Source of the DNA: Cyclobacteriaceae bacterium
GTDB lineage: Bacteria; Bacteroidota; Bacteroidia; Cytophagales; Cyclobacteriaceae
DNA: 64,000 nucleotides
Assembly: GCA_019694875.1 (NCBI GenBank)
Contig: JAIBBC010000002.1
Location: 682,001-746,000 of the forward strand
Direction of reading: 5' to 3'
Numbering within the stretch: the first letter of the stretch is position 1; the number at the start of each line of letters is the position of its first letter. Both the position numbers and the translations under genes were made by a program. Shown here one piece after another: positions 26,808 to 35,936 of the stretch. The notes below the pieces were generated by a model, which did not search any database, had not been told where the DNA came from, and saw nothing but the letters and a program-made list of their open reading frames with translations.

Positions 26808-28781
26808 TTGATTTCCCGCAACACCATTGACGAAATTAAGAGCCGCATCGACATTGTGGATGTGATCAGCGACTTCATTAACGTGAAGCGTTCAGGCCAG
26901 AATTACAAGGCTCTAAGTCCGTTTACAAACGAAAAAACAGCTTCTTTCTACGTGGTTCCTACCAAGGGAATCTTTAAAGACTTCAGCAGCGGCAAAGGCG
27001 GAGATGCCATAACCTTTGTGATGGAGCATGAAGGCATGAGCTATACCGAAGCGCTTCGTTATCTCGCAAAAAAATATGGTGTCGAAATAAAAGAAGAACT
27101 CGCTCCGGAGAAAGATCAGGCGGCTCAAAGCGAGCGCGACAGCTTGTACATCGTAATGAACTATGCGAAGGACTATTACAAAGACCTGTTGCATAAAAGC
27201 GATGAAGGCCAAAGCATCGGTCTGAGTTATTTCCGTGAACGCGGTTTTACCGATCGTGACATTGAAAAGTTTGAGCTCGGTTACGCCCTTAATGAATGGA
27301 ATGGTTTTGAAAAGTCGGCCTTGAAGGCAGGCTATAGTCCTGAGATTCTTGAAAAAGCCGGGCTGATTGTGAAGCGTGAAAACGGAAATACCTACGACCG
27401 CTTCCGCGGACGCGTGATATTTCCCGTGCATAACCTTTCCGGAAAAGTGATCGCGTTCGGAGCGCGCATGCTCGGCAAAGAGAAAGATCAGCCCAAGTAT
27501 ATCAACTCTCCTGAAACAGACATCTACCACAAAAGCAATGTGCTGTATGGAATGTTTCAGGCGAAGAATGAAATCCGCAAGCATGAGTTTTGTTACCTCG
27601 TGGAGGGTTATACCGATGTGATCTCATTGCATCAGAGCGGCATCGAAAATGTGGTGGCATCTTCCGGTACTGCGTTAACAGAAGAGCAGATTAAACTCAT
27701 GCGCAGGTTCACCGAGAACGTAACCGTGCTGTTCGATGGTGATGCGGCCGGTATCAAAGCCGCCTTACGCGGAATTGACCTTGTGCTCAAAGGGGGCTTG
27801 AACGTGCGAATAGTTTTGTTACCGGATGGCGAAGATCCCGACAGCTTTTCGAAGAAGCGCGGCAGCACTGAACTGGTGAAATTCCTGAAAGAAAACACCC
27901 GCGATTTCATTTCGTTCAAGATCGATTTATATACGGCAGACGCTTCACGCGATCCGATCAAGAAAGCTGAATTGATCCGCGACATTCTGACTTCGATTAC
28001 GGCAATTCCCGATCCGCTTAAGCGGACTGTTTATCTGCAGGAATGCAGTAAGAAACTGGAGGTTCCGCTGTCGGTGCTGAGCATTGAAGTGAAGAAGATT
28101 CTGCTGTCAGCAAAAACGAATGAAGCAAAACCTGATCGGAACGCTGCGCCACAATCAGATGCATTAAATTCTTCGCTTTCGGAAATTCATTCCCTGTCGA
28201 AGTCGTTCCTGTTGTCGTCAGAAGAGTCGCTTGCATTATTTGAGCGGGAGTTTATTAAAGTGCTGATTAACCTCGGTCATTATCGCACGGCAGAAGGCGA
28301 ACATGCTTATGAATACCTGTTCCGTGAATCGCAGGATGTAGAGTTTTTAAACCCGGTTCACCAGGAAATTGTCGATCAGTATAAAATTGAAGTTACCGAA
28401 GGTCATTCGGTTAAGCCGAATGATTTCATGCGTGCATTGTCTACCGAAACGGCTGCCTATGTATCCGGATTTCTGGTTCAAAAATACTTCGTAAGTGAAG
28501 GATGGAAGAAGCACCACATCATTATTGGTGATGAGTATAATGTGGAGCAGTCGTCCGAGAAGGTGATTATGCAGTTGAAACTGGGCATCATTCTCAAGAT
28601 GCTGAGCGACAACCTGCAGAAAGCGAAAGAGCTGAAAACCGAAGAAGAACAAAACGAGATGCTTGAAATTCAGGCAACACTTGACGGGTATAAAAACGAT
28701 ATAGCCAAAGGGTTAGGCAGAATTGTGCTGCCGGGCCTGACGTCCGGTCAACCGGGTGTGAAACAATTTCAGAATCAATAA
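26808..28781 (+). CDS. dnaG: DNA primase, with a CHC2-type domain lacking all zinc ligands
   Basis: Makes RNA primers for DNA replication. TTG at 26808 is the best start: an in-frame TGA lies 3 bp upstream, and the next residues (ISRNTIDEIKSRIDIVDVI) match the standard DnaG N terminus. The zinc-binding domain fold is present, but the ligand positions are Ser37, Thr40, Asp58 and Ser61 where DnaG has Cys, His, Cys and Cys (motifs SPFTNEKT and FKDFSSGKGG). The catalytic core follows, with the TOPRIM part VEGYTDVISL and FDGDAAGIKAA (about 265-320), then a helicase-binding C-terminal region. Total 657 residues, normal. It is the first gene of a plus-strand run with ribBA and surE. The missing ligands may be a lineage trait, since the surrounding residues are conserved. 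Confidence 0.95.
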   Translation: MISRNTIDEIKSRIDIVDVISDFINVKRSGQNYKALSPFTNEKTASFYVVPTKGIFKDFSSGKGGDAITFVMEHEGMSYTEALRYLAKKYGVEIKEELAPEKDQAAQSERDSLYIVMNYAKDYYKDLLHKSDEGQSIGLSYFRERGFTDRDIEKFELGYALNEWNGFEKSALKAGYSPEILEKAGLIVKRENGNTYDRFRGRVIFPVHNLSGKVIAFGARMLGKEKDQPKYINSPETDIYHKSNVLYGMFQAKNEIRKHEFCYLVEGYTDVISLHQSGIENVVASSGTALTEEQIKLMRRFTENVTVLFDGDAAGIKAALRGIDLVLKGGLNVRIVLLPDGEDPDSFSKKRGSTELVKFLKENTRDFISFKIDLYTADASRDPIKKAELIRDILTSITAIPDPLKRTVYLQECSKKLEVPLSVLSIEVKKILLSAKTNEAKPDRNAAPQSDALNSSLSEIHSLSKSFLLSSEESLALFEREFIKVLINLGHYRTAEGEHAYEYLFRESQDVEFLNPVHQEIVDQYKIEVTEGHSVKPNDFMRALSTETAAYVSGFLVQKYFVSEGWKKHHIIIGDEYNVEQSSEKVIMQLKLGIILKMLSDNLQKAKELKTEEEQNEMLEIQATLDGYKNDIAKGLGRIVLPGLTSGQPGVKQFQNQ

Positions 28782-28807
28782 TGTTGTGAGGGAACTACCC
28801 CAGGAAT

Positions 28808-30025
28808 ATGAGTGACAAAATCGTACTGAACACTATAGAAGAGGCCATTGAAGATATTAAGAATGGCAAAGTTATCATTGTTGTCGATGATGAAGACCGT
28901 GAGAATGAAGGCGACTTTGTTTGCGCAGCCGAATGCATCACCCCGGAAATTGTAAACTTCATGGCCACACATGGCCGTGGATTGATCTGTGCTCCGTTGA
29001 TTGAAGATCGTTGCGAGGAACTTGGCCTTGAGCTGATGGTCGGCAAAAACACCGCTACCTTCGAAACACCATTTACCGTGTCAGTCGATCTGATTGGGCA
29101 TGGTTGTACCACGGGTATCTCGGCACACGACCGTTTCAAAACCATTCGCGCCCTGGCCGATCCGCAAACCAAACCGGAAGATCTAGGTCGCCCGGGACAT
29201 ATTTTTCCATTGAAAGCAAAGCGGGGAGGTGTGCTTCGCAGAACCGGTCATACCGAAGCTTCGATTGACTTCGCGCGGCTCGCGGGATTCAAGCCAGCAG
29301 GTGTTCTGGTTGAAATTATGAATGAAGACGGAAGCATGGCCCGCCTTCCTGACCTCGTAAAGGTTGCACAACGATTCAATCTTAAGCTGGTTTCCATTAA
29401 AGATCTGGTTGAGTATCGTGTAAAGAAAGAATCGCTGATCAGCAAAGAAATTGAAGTTGATATGCCTACCGAGCATGGTCATTTTAGACTGATCGCCTAT
29501 CAGCAAACCAATACACAAGAAACTCACCTCGCGCTCGTTAGAGGAACGTGGGATAAAGATGAGCCTGTTTTAGTTCGGGTACACTCATCCTGTGTAACAG
29601 GTGATATTTTCGGATCCTGCCGTTGCGATTGCGGCCCACAATTGCATCATGCCATGGAAATGGTTGACCGCGAAGGAAAGGGCGTTGTGTTATACATGAA
29701 GCAGGAGGGAAGGGGCATCGGGTTGTTGAACAAGTTGAGGGCATACAAGCTTCAGGAGCAGGGAATGGACACCGTGGAGGCGAACATCCAGTTGGGCTTT
29801 GATACCGATGAACGCGATTATGGCGTTGGTGCACAAATTCTCCGCGATCTCGGTGTTACGAAAATCAGGCTGATGACCAATAATCCGAAGAAGCGCGTGG
29901 GTTTGATGGGCTATGGCCTGGAAATTGTTGAGAACGTACCGATTGAGGTTGTGCCCAATCCGCACAACGAAACATACTTAAGAACCAAGCGCGATAAGCT
30001 TGGTCATACGATCTTAAAATCTTGA
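28808..30025 (+). CDS. ribBA: Bifunctional 3,4-dihydroxy-2-butanone-4-phosphate synthase / GTP cyclohydrolase II
   Basis: Supplies both precursors of riboflavin, from ribulose 5-phosphate and from GTP. Residues 1 to about 205 are the RibB domain with the acidic metal-binding motif [11 protein letters not shown] (27-37) and [13 protein letters not shown]. Residues about 206-405 are the RibA domain with its zinc site Cys262, Cys271 and Cys273 ([14 protein letters not shown]), followed by [12 protein letters not shown] and the Tyr/Arg catalytic region. Both active sites look intact. It starts 26 bp after dnaG. Its stop overlaps the ATG of the next gene (TGATG), so that small exported protein is translationally coupled to it. 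No FMN riboswitch was seen upstream. Confidence 0.97.
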   Translation: MSDKIVLNTIEEAIEDIKNGKVIIVVDDEDRENEGDFVCAAECITPEIVNFMATHGRGLICAPLIEDRCEELGLELMVGKNTATFETPFTVSVDLIGHGCTTGISAHDRFKTIRALADPQTKPEDLGRPGHIFPLKAKRGGVLRRTGHTEASIDFARLAGFKPAGVLVEIMNEDGSMARLPDLVKVAQRFNLKLVSIKDLVEYRVKKESLISKEIEVDMPTEHGHFRLIAYQQTNTQETHLALVRGTWDKDEPVLVRVHSSCVTGDIFGSCRCDCGPQLHHAMEMVDREGKGVVLYMKQEGRGIGLLNKLRAYKLQEQGMDTVEANIQLGFDTDERDYGVGAQILRDLGVTKIRLMTNNPKKRVGLMGYGLEIVENVPIEVVPNPHNETYLRTKRDKLGHTILKS

Positions 30026-30630
30026 TGAAGCAGGTTTTTATTTGTCTGGTATTATTGATTACATCGCTGTCGGTCAAAGCGCAGTGGGCGTTCGAACTGT
30101 GGCACGAGGGCAAGATTGTTTTGTCGACCGGTGATACGCTTCGGGGGCAGGTGAAATACGACCTCCAGCAGGATATTATCCAGTTTACCGATAAACGCGG
30201 AACGGTTGAAGCGTTCAGCGCACGCAAAGTTTTGCTTTGCGAGATATTCGATAAGACCGTTGATCAGTATCGCCAGTTTTATTCACTTCCTTATACGGCA
30301 ACCTCCGGCTACCGTACACCGGTATTCTTTGAGTTGATTGCAGAGGGTAAATTGACCGTGCTAAGCCGGGAAAAACTTGAAAATCAAACTACCACCTCGC
30401 CTTATTACTATGGCAGTTTCTCACGCACGGTGCTGGTTAACAAATACTATATGCTGAAAGAGAATGGCGACATTGTTGAGTTCAGCACGCGCAAAAACGA
30501 TTTTCTTCAATTGATGGGCCGGTATGCCGATATGATGAACGGGTATATGAAAGACAACAAGCTTCAGCTTGACGACAAAAAGGAACTCGCCCAGATTATC
30601 AACTACTACAATTCGCTTTTTAAAAAATAA
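30025..30630 (+). CDS. Exported protein of unknown function between ribBA and surE
   Basis: 201 residues starting at the ATG that overlaps the ribBA stop; an in-frame TTG one codon earlier is less likely. A clear signal peptide (about 1-20, ending SVKAQ) is followed by a beta-rich domain (about 25-135) with the motifs GDTLRGQVKYDL and FTDKRGTVEAFSARKV. The first resembles a small module seen in many Bacteroidota exported proteins whose role is not known. The tail is helical and Lys-rich (about 160-201). The stop TAA overlaps the surE ATG by one base. There is no catalytic motif. Context gives no function, since its neighbours are cytoplasmic enzymes. Confidence 0.85.
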   Translation: MKQVFICLVLLITSLSVKAQWAFELWHEGKIVLSTGDTLRGQVKYDLQQDIIQFTDKRGTVEAFSARKVLLCEIFDKTVDQYRQFYSLPYTATSGYRTPVFFELIAEGKLTVLSREKLENQTTTSPYYYGSFSRTVLVNKYYMLKENGDIVEFSTRKNDFLQLMGRYADMMNGYMKDNKLQLDDKKELAQIINYYNSLFKK

Positions 30631-31412
30631 TGAAACGCCCCCTGATTCTTGTTTCCAACGATGATGGTATCACATCGAAGGGAATCCGCACGCTCGTAAA
30701 CGTAATGAAAAGACTTGGTGACGTGCTGGTTGTGGCGCCTGATAGTCCGCAATCCGGTATGGGACATGCGATTACAGTAGGTGAGACGTTGCGCCTTACC
30801 GAAAGCTTTATTTTTGAAGGTGTAACTGCGTATGAGTGTTCGGGAACTCCGGCCGATTGCGTGAAGATGGCCCGCCATTTTGTTTTGCGCGACAAAGTTC
30901 AGCCTGATGTGGTTGTTAGTGGTGTGAATCATGGAAGTAACACATCCATCAGTGTGCTGTATTCCGGTACGATGTCGGCAGCGATTGAGGGTGCTATTGA
31001 GGGAACGCCAGCGATTGGATTTTCGCTGTGTGATTTCTCGCACGATGCCGAATTCGCGCACATCGAAGAATACATTTATAAAATTACCAAACAGGTTCTG
31101 GAGAAAGGGCTTCAAAAAGGCGTGGCCCTCAATGTAAACTTTCCTCCAAAACGCCTCGAACCGATTAAAGGTATCCGTATCTGCCGCCAGGCAAATGCTA
31201 AGTGGGTGGAAGAATTTCTTGAACGACTGGATCCGAATGGTCGCAAGTACTACTGGATGACGGGTAACTTCGTGAACTTCGATAAGGGTGAAGACAATGA
31301 CGAGTGGGCAATCGCCAATAATTATGTTTCTGTAGTGCCTTGTCAGTTTGATCTCACTGCCTACTCCGCTCTTCCGAACCTGAACGAAGATTGGGAAATT
31401 CTCAATCAATGA
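30630..31412 (+). CDS. surE: 5'/3'-nucleotidase SurE
   Basis: Metal-dependent phosphatase that removes phosphate from nucleoside 5'- and 3'-monophosphates and acts in stress survival. The 260 residues begin with the family motif ILVSNDDG (6-13), which contains the metal-binding Asp pair. Further motifs are SPQSGMGHAIT, YECSGTPADCVKMA, and VVSGVNHGSN with the metal-ligand Asn. Length is normal. It is coupled to both neighbours by overlapping stop/start codons, so the group is co-translated. Confidence 0.96.
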   Translation: MKRPLILVSNDDGITSKGIRTLVNVMKRLGDVLVVAPDSPQSGMGHAITVGETLRLTESFIFEGVTAYECSGTPADCVKMARHFVLRDKVQPDVVVSGVNHGSNTSISVLYSGTMSAAIEGAIEGTPAIGFSLCDFSHDAEFAHIEEYIYKITKQVLEKGLQKGVALNVNFPPKRLEPIKGIRICRQANAKWVEEFLERLDPNGRKYYWMTGNFVNFDKGEDNDEWAIANNYVSVVPCQFDLTAYSALPNLNEDWEILNQ

Positions 31413-31993
31413 GATTAAAGCTTTTCACGGGAGTCATTCTTGTTGCGATAACGTGTTCTGCGTTTGCGCAAAATGATTTTGCTCGTAAACTTTCGGATGC
31501 AGCGTTGAATCTCACCGATCAGAAAGTTGAATACGATCCGCAATACTTTTCTATTCCGTATCCTAACGGAGATGTACCGGCCGGAAAGGGCGTATGCACC
31601 GATGTGGTGATTCGCGCTTACCGAAAAGTTGGAATCGATCTGCAAAAGGAAGTACACGAAGATATGAAGGCCAACTTCGGGCTATATCCGAAAAATTGGG
31701 GACTCAAGACAACGGATAAGAACATTGATCACAGGCGTGTTCCCAACCTGATGAAATTCTTCAGCCGTTTTGGAACCGTGAAAAGGATCACGGCAAATCC
31801 CGATGACTATAAGCCGGGCGACATTGTTGCCTGGAACCTGACAGGAGCAGTTACACACATCGGCATCGTGGTTAATAAAAAATCACCTGACGGAAAACGA
31901 TACATGATTGTTCATAATATCGGTATGGGTCAGGTGATGGATGATGTACTTTTCGCGTATACCATCATCGGGCACTATAGTTACCCGAAGTAA
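31409..31993 (+). CDS. DUF1287-family exported protein
   Basis: 194 residues from the ATG that overlaps the surE stop (ATGA); a longer frame starts inside surE and is unlikely. It has a signal peptide (about 1-20, SAFAQ). The mature domain carries the DUF1287 features YPNGDVPAGKGVCTDVVIRA with its single Cys, then DIVAWNL and THIGIVVN with the conserved His. These suggest an NlpC/P60- or amidase-like Cys/His site, perhaps acting on the cell wall. Function is not established for the family. It closes the plus-strand run, 4 bp from the end of the convergent barrel-protein gene. Confidence 0.9.
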   Translation: MRLKLFTGVILVAITCSAFAQNDFARKLSDAALNLTDQKVEYDPQYFSIPYPNGDVPAGKGVCTDVVIRAYRKVGIDLQKEVHEDMKANFGLYPKNWGLKTTDKNIDHRRVPNLMKFFSRFGTVKRITANPDDYKPGDIVAWNLTGAVTHIGIVVNKKSPDGKRYMIVHNIGMGQVMDDVLFAYTIIGHYSYPK

Positions 31994-31997
31994 CGAC

Positions 31998-32807
31998 TTA
32001 TTTCAGCAAGTACTTGACGCCAATTTGCATGCCCAGGCTGCCCAAAGAGTACTTTTCCTGAACGTTTGAGTTGGTATCGGTATAATCAACTTCCTTTTTG
32101 AATTTTACTTTCCGATTTTCTTTCGGAACACTGTCCAGGGCATCATCGCCATTAACCGTATAGCCTGTTAGTTCTCCTTCTTTCGGTGTGTACGACATGC
32201 TTACGAAACTTGCTTCACCGAAAATGCTGATCTTTTTGCCCGCGTTAAAACTGACACCCAGAACGCCTTTCAGGCCTATGCTCACCCCTCCGGTAAGTTC
32301 ATATTCCCGAACCTCCTTCAGATTATTGTAATCATCAAACTGCGTTTCTTCGTTGCGTATCGTGTTAATGCCGATTACAGGTCCGATGCGTGTATACGGA
32401 TGAATGTTACCGGTTCCTGCGGTGAAGGTAAGGGAAGGGGCAATTTGGAACGAACGGGAAGACAATTCGGTTTCGTTTGTTTCGGTGTAGGTTCCATCGA
32501 AGGAAGATGATTTCAATGAGTATTTTTTGCCGAGCAGGTAGCCAAGTTCAACGTCATAGCCGAGTACACCGTTGATCGTGGCTCCGGCTGCAACATGAAA
32601 CGACAAGCCGCTGCCAAAACTTCCGTATACACCGCCTGTTTTTCCAGTATACGCTCCGACATTGAAGTCGTACTTCTCATTGGTTTCTGTACCAATCTGC
32701 TCTCCGTTTACCGGTAATCCGTAACCGACATCCAGTCGCACATACAATTGTGAATAAGCCGCAATAACGCTGCAGAGCAGCACTGTTGATAAAACGATTT
32801 TTTTCAT
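31998..32807 (-). CDS. Outer-membrane beta-barrel protein
   Basis: 269 residues: a signal peptide (about 1-20, AAYSQ), then an alternating beta-strand pattern with many aromatic and Gly/Ser residues. It ends in MQIGVKYLLK, like small porin-type (OmpW/PF13505-like) barrels. The loops are acidic and Lys-rich near the C terminus. No binding motif is seen. It is transcribed alone on the minus strand, with the priA stop 77 bp upstream, and its promoter was not recognised. The role could be structural or a pore. Confidence 0.85.
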   Translation of the reverse strand: MKKIVLSTVLLCSVIAAYSQLYVRLDVGYGLPVNGEQIGTETNEKYDFNVGAYTGKTGGVYGSFGSGLSFHVAAGATINGVLGYDVELGYLLGKKYSLKSSSFDGTYTETNETELSSRSFQIAPSLTFTAGTGNIHPYTRIGPVIGINTIRNEETQFDDYNNLKEVREYELTGGVSIGLKGVLGVSFNAGKKISIFGEASFVSMSYTPKEGELTGYTVNGDDALDSVPKENRKVKFKKEVDYTDTNSNVQEKYSLGSLGMQIGVKYLLK

Positions 32808-32883
32808 AAGCGTGAGGTTTGATTAAGGGTTATAAAGAACTAAAGCTAATTAGTTTATCGGCAAAAGCCATTGTAGAAAGGCC

Positions 32884-35382
32884 TCAAAGCGGGTCCACAT
32901 CTGCAATAATGCGTGCCGTGCGGAATTCTTTTTGTGACAGGGTTAACTCGATCGAGCGTAGAATCCGCTGCTTGATGTCATTCAGGTGACCGCTGTCGCG
33001 AGGGATTTTTATTAAGATGCTCATCAGGTATTGATTCCTGATTTTTGAAACCATCGGCTCACCCGGACCGAGAATGCGCACGTCAGGCAGATGTTCGTGG
33101 AATGTATCGGCAAGCTTCTGAGCTGCTTCACGGGAGATTTTTTTATCGATGTGCCGGACTATAACTTCAATGAGTCGGGCAAACGGGGGGTAAGCGTGTT
33201 GCCTGCGGTCGGCAATTTCTGTATCGTAAAATTCTTCTTGTGTGTGATTTAAGATGAATTTAAGTATCGGATGATCGGGATGCGAAGTTTGGATCACAAC
33301 CTTGCCGGGTTTTTCTCTTCTGCCCGCACGACCACTTACCTGTGTGATGAGTTGGAATGCTCTTTCGTATGAGCGGAAGTCGGGGAAGTGCATCATACGA
33401 TCGGCATTGAAAACGCCTACGAGACTTACCTTGTCGAAGTCGAGGCCTTTCGTTACCATTTGTGTGCCGACCAGGATATCCGTTTCACCGCTTTCAAAAT
33501 GTTCGATAATGGAATCGTACCCGGATTTGACGCGCGTGGTATCATAATCCATTCGTTGCACGGATGCATCAGGATAATACAACTTCAGTTCCTCTTCGAG
33601 CTTTTCTGTTCCATATCCAACGGTAAGCAACCGTTTGGATGAACATGTAGGGCACTGTTGTGGAAGTTCCTGCCGGTAACCACAATAATGACAAACCAAC
33701 GCGTGCCTGAATTGATGATACGTTAAACTCACTGCGCAGTTAATGCATTTCGGAACCCACCCGCAATCCTGGCAGTGAACCATGGGTGAATACCCTCTGC
33801 GATTCTGAAAAATTATTACTTGCTCTTTCTGCGCGAGCGTTTCTGTGATGGCCCGAAGCAGCACACCCGAGAAATCTCCTTTAAGGGTTTTATCTTTTCG
33901 CTCCTGATTCAGATCTGCCAATATCACTTCGGGCAATTGAGCTTCACCATACCGCTTGCCGATCTTAACGTAACCGTATTTTCCGCTGTGGGCCTGATGG
34001 TACGATTCTACCGAAGGTGTGGCCGATCCCATCAACACTTTGGCATGATGCAACTGCCCGATTACCAGCGCAACGTCCCGGGCATGATACCGGGGTGAAG
34101 GTTCCTGTTGTTTATAGGAAGTATCATGCTCTTCATCCACAATCACTAACCCCAGGTTGTCGAATGGAAGAAATATGGCTGATCGTACGCCTACTACAAA
34201 TTTGAATTTTCCAGACAGCACACCGTTCCATACCTCGACACGTTCGTTATCCGAGAACCGCGAATGGTAAACGCCCATGGATGCTCCGAAAACTTTTTTA
34301 AGCCGCTGAACGATTTGCGTGGTCAACGCAATCTCCGGCAGCAGATAAAGAACCTGAGAGCCGCCTTCCAGTGCCTTTCGGATCAAATCGATATAAATTT
34401 CAGTCTTACCACTACCTGTAATACCGTGCAGCAGAACCGATGAATGAGTTTCAAACGCCTTGATAATCTCCGCCTGGGCCTGTCGCTGTGCTTCGCTCAG
34501 CTTAACCTCGCTCAGGATTTGGGTGTCGTCTTCAAAGCGGGAAACGATGACTTCAAATTCTTCAAAGATTTTATTTTTGACTAACGTATGCAGCGATGAT
34601 TCCGATAATTCATCACCCAGCAGTATTTTTTTTGCGATCCCTGCCTGATTGCTTTCCGGGTCTTGAATCACATGTACTTCCTGCAAGTATTTAAGCACTA
34701 TCGCCTCCTGTTTGGGTTTGCTGGAAAGCGATTCAAAAACCTGTTCGAGCGCCTGATTAGAGTTAAAATCTTTCGTTAGCCGGATTCGCTTCTCGGTCTT
34801 CGGTTTGTACTTTTCCTTTACTTCTTCATACACAATCACAGCTTCTTTGCTAACCAGTGACTTCAGCAGGCTGTATAAGTTTTTAAGGTTTAAAAGTTTC
34901 GATATTTCCGAATAGGGAAGGGGCTCGTGCTTCAGGTGTTTCAGCAGCATTTCCTCCTTTTGCGAAAATTCAAACAAGGTAGTTTCTTCATCAAAAGCGG
35001 GATGCAACTGAACCATCGATTCGCTTGAAAGTTTCAGTCCGGCCGGCAATGCTGCATTCATTACTTCACCTGCACTGCATAAATAGTAATCGGCAATCCA
35101 GTTGAAGAGTTTAAGCTGTAATGTGTTTACAACGGGTTCTTCATCCAACAGCTCCAACATGTATTTAGCCTCATATTCTGACGGGGGTGTTTCATGAACT
35201 GAAACTACAATGCCGGTAAGAATTTTCCGGCTCCCGAATGGCACAATGGCGCGCACACCTTCCCGGATTTTATCGTTCAGTTCCAGCGGAACCCGGTATG
35301 TGAAAAGTTTGGCAACGGGCACGGGAAGCAGCAGCTCCGCAAAAAATGTTTTCCGTGAATCCGATTGATCGAAAATTTCCAC
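32884..35382 (-). CDS. priA: Primosomal replication restart helicase
   Basis: Reloads the replisome at stalled forks and recombination intermediates. The 832 residues include the N-terminal 3'-end binding domain (about 15-110) and a DEAD-type helicase with Walker A GITGSGKTEIY (about 320-330) and DEEHDTSYKQ (about 412-421). A cysteine-rich zinc region (CQDCGWVPKCINC through CPTCSS, about 535-595) follows, then helicase motif VSGRAGRREKPGKV. All key motifs are intact. Ridge spacing and length are typical of Bacteroidota PriA. A 9-bp inverted repeat lies just upstream. Confidence 0.96.
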   Translation of the reverse strand: MEIFDQSDSRKTFFAELLLPVPVAKLFTYRVPLELNDKIREGVRAIVPFGSRKILTGIVVSVHETPPSEYEAKYMLELLDEEPVVNTLQLKLFNWIADYYLCSAGEVMNAALPAGLKLSSESMVQLHPAFDEETTLFEFSQKEEMLLKHLKHEPLPYSEISKLLNLKNLYSLLKSLVSKEAVIVYEEVKEKYKPKTEKRIRLTKDFNSNQALEQVFESLSSKPKQEAIVLKYLQEVHVIQDPESNQAGIAKKILLGDELSESSLHTLVKNKIFEEFEVIVSRFEDDTQILSEVKLSEAQRQAQAEIIKAFETHSSVLLHGITGSGKTEIYIDLIRKALEGGSQVLYLLPEIALTTQIVQRLKKVFGASMGVYHSRFSDNERVEVWNGVLSGKFKFVVGVRSAIFLPFDNLGLVIVDEEHDTSYKQQEPSPRYHARDVALVIGQLHHAKVLMGSATPSVESYHQAHSGKYGYVKIGKRYGEAQLPEVILADLNQERKDKTLKGDFSGVLLRAITETLAQKEQVIIFQNRRGYSPMVHCQDCGWVPKCINCAVSLTYHQFRHALVCHYCGYRQELPQQCPTCSSKRLLTVGYGTEKLEEELKLYYPDASVQRMDYDTTRVKSGYDSIIEHFESGETDILVGTQMVTKGLDFDKVSLVGVFNADRMMHFPDFRSYERAFQLITQVSGRAGRREKPGKVVIQTSHPDHPILKFILNHTQEEFYDTEIADRRQHAYPPFARLIEVIVRHIDKKISREAAQKLADTFHEHLPDVRILGPGEPMVSKIRNQYLMSILIKIPRDSGHLNDIKQRILRSIELTLSQKEFRTARIIADVDPL

Positions 35383-35405
35383 TGCGTAAAATACAAATAT
35401 ATTGT

Positions 35406-35441
35406 CAGGTTGATTCGTAAAAACTGCGGAGGATCAACCTG
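35406..35441. other. 9-bp inverted repeat between ridA and priA
   Basis: CAGGTTGAT (35406-35414) pairs with ATCAACCTG (35433-35441) around an 18-base loop. It lies after ridA and before priA on the minus strand. No T-tract follows, so it is not a standard terminator; it might be an operator or an mRNA structure in the priA leader. Confidence 0.35.
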
Positions 35442-35474
35442 TGATGTTCGTTTAGCGCGGCTTGATGATGTTCT

Positions 35475-35858
35475 TTAAACGAGCGCTATACACTCAACTG
35501 AAATCAGGATGCCTGCCGGAAAGGGCATCACCTGCGGGGTGCTGCGGGCCGGAGAATGCTCACCAAAAAACTCCGTGTAAACTTTATTTAGAACGGCAAA
35601 ATCGTTACCGGCTACCATGAATACTGTTGTTTTCACCACGTTTGTCATACTGCTGCCCGCTTCCTCGAGAATTGTTTTAATGTTTTGAAAGGCTTGCCGG
35701 GCCTGGTCTTCAAAGTTGTCACTCACTACTTTCCCTGAGTGTAAATCAAATCCGGGTGTACCCGACAGAAAGATAAATTTATCGGCCCGTGTCGCTTGAG
35801 GGAACACTTGACTCATACGGGGTGCTTTGGAGGTGTTGAAATTTCTCTTTTCTGTCAT
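35475..35858 (-). CDS. ridA: RidA/YjgF-family protein
   Basis: 127 residues from the ATG at 35858; a TTG seven codons earlier is a weaker start. Members with the catalytic Arg deaminate reactive enamine/imine intermediates such as those from serine and threonine dehydratases. The family signature is visible as FIFLSGTPGFD, QARQAFQNIKTILEEAG and SPARSTPQVMPFP, including the conserved Arg. The order ARST.QVMPFPAG differs a little from the canonical RVEVARLP segment, so it may belong to a divergent RidA subgroup. It is preceded on the same strand by the DUF255 gene. Confidence 0.88.
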   Translation of the reverse strand: MTEKRNFNTSKAPRMSQVFPQATRADKFIFLSGTPGFDLHSGKVVSDNFEDQARQAFQNIKTILEEAGSSMTNVVKTTVFMVAGNDFAVLNKVYTEFFGEHSPARSTPQVMPFPAGILISVECIALV

Positions 35859-35936
35859 GGTAATTTTTTTGATGATCAAACGGGAATTCGGGAGTTTGGT
35901 TGTGAATATGCGCTCAGGCTAATTCGTATGGACGCA

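Noticed and set aside
26913-27584. 223-codon minus-strand frame inside dnaG.
   Set aside because: Antisense to a firm housekeeping gene and with no recognisable motif.
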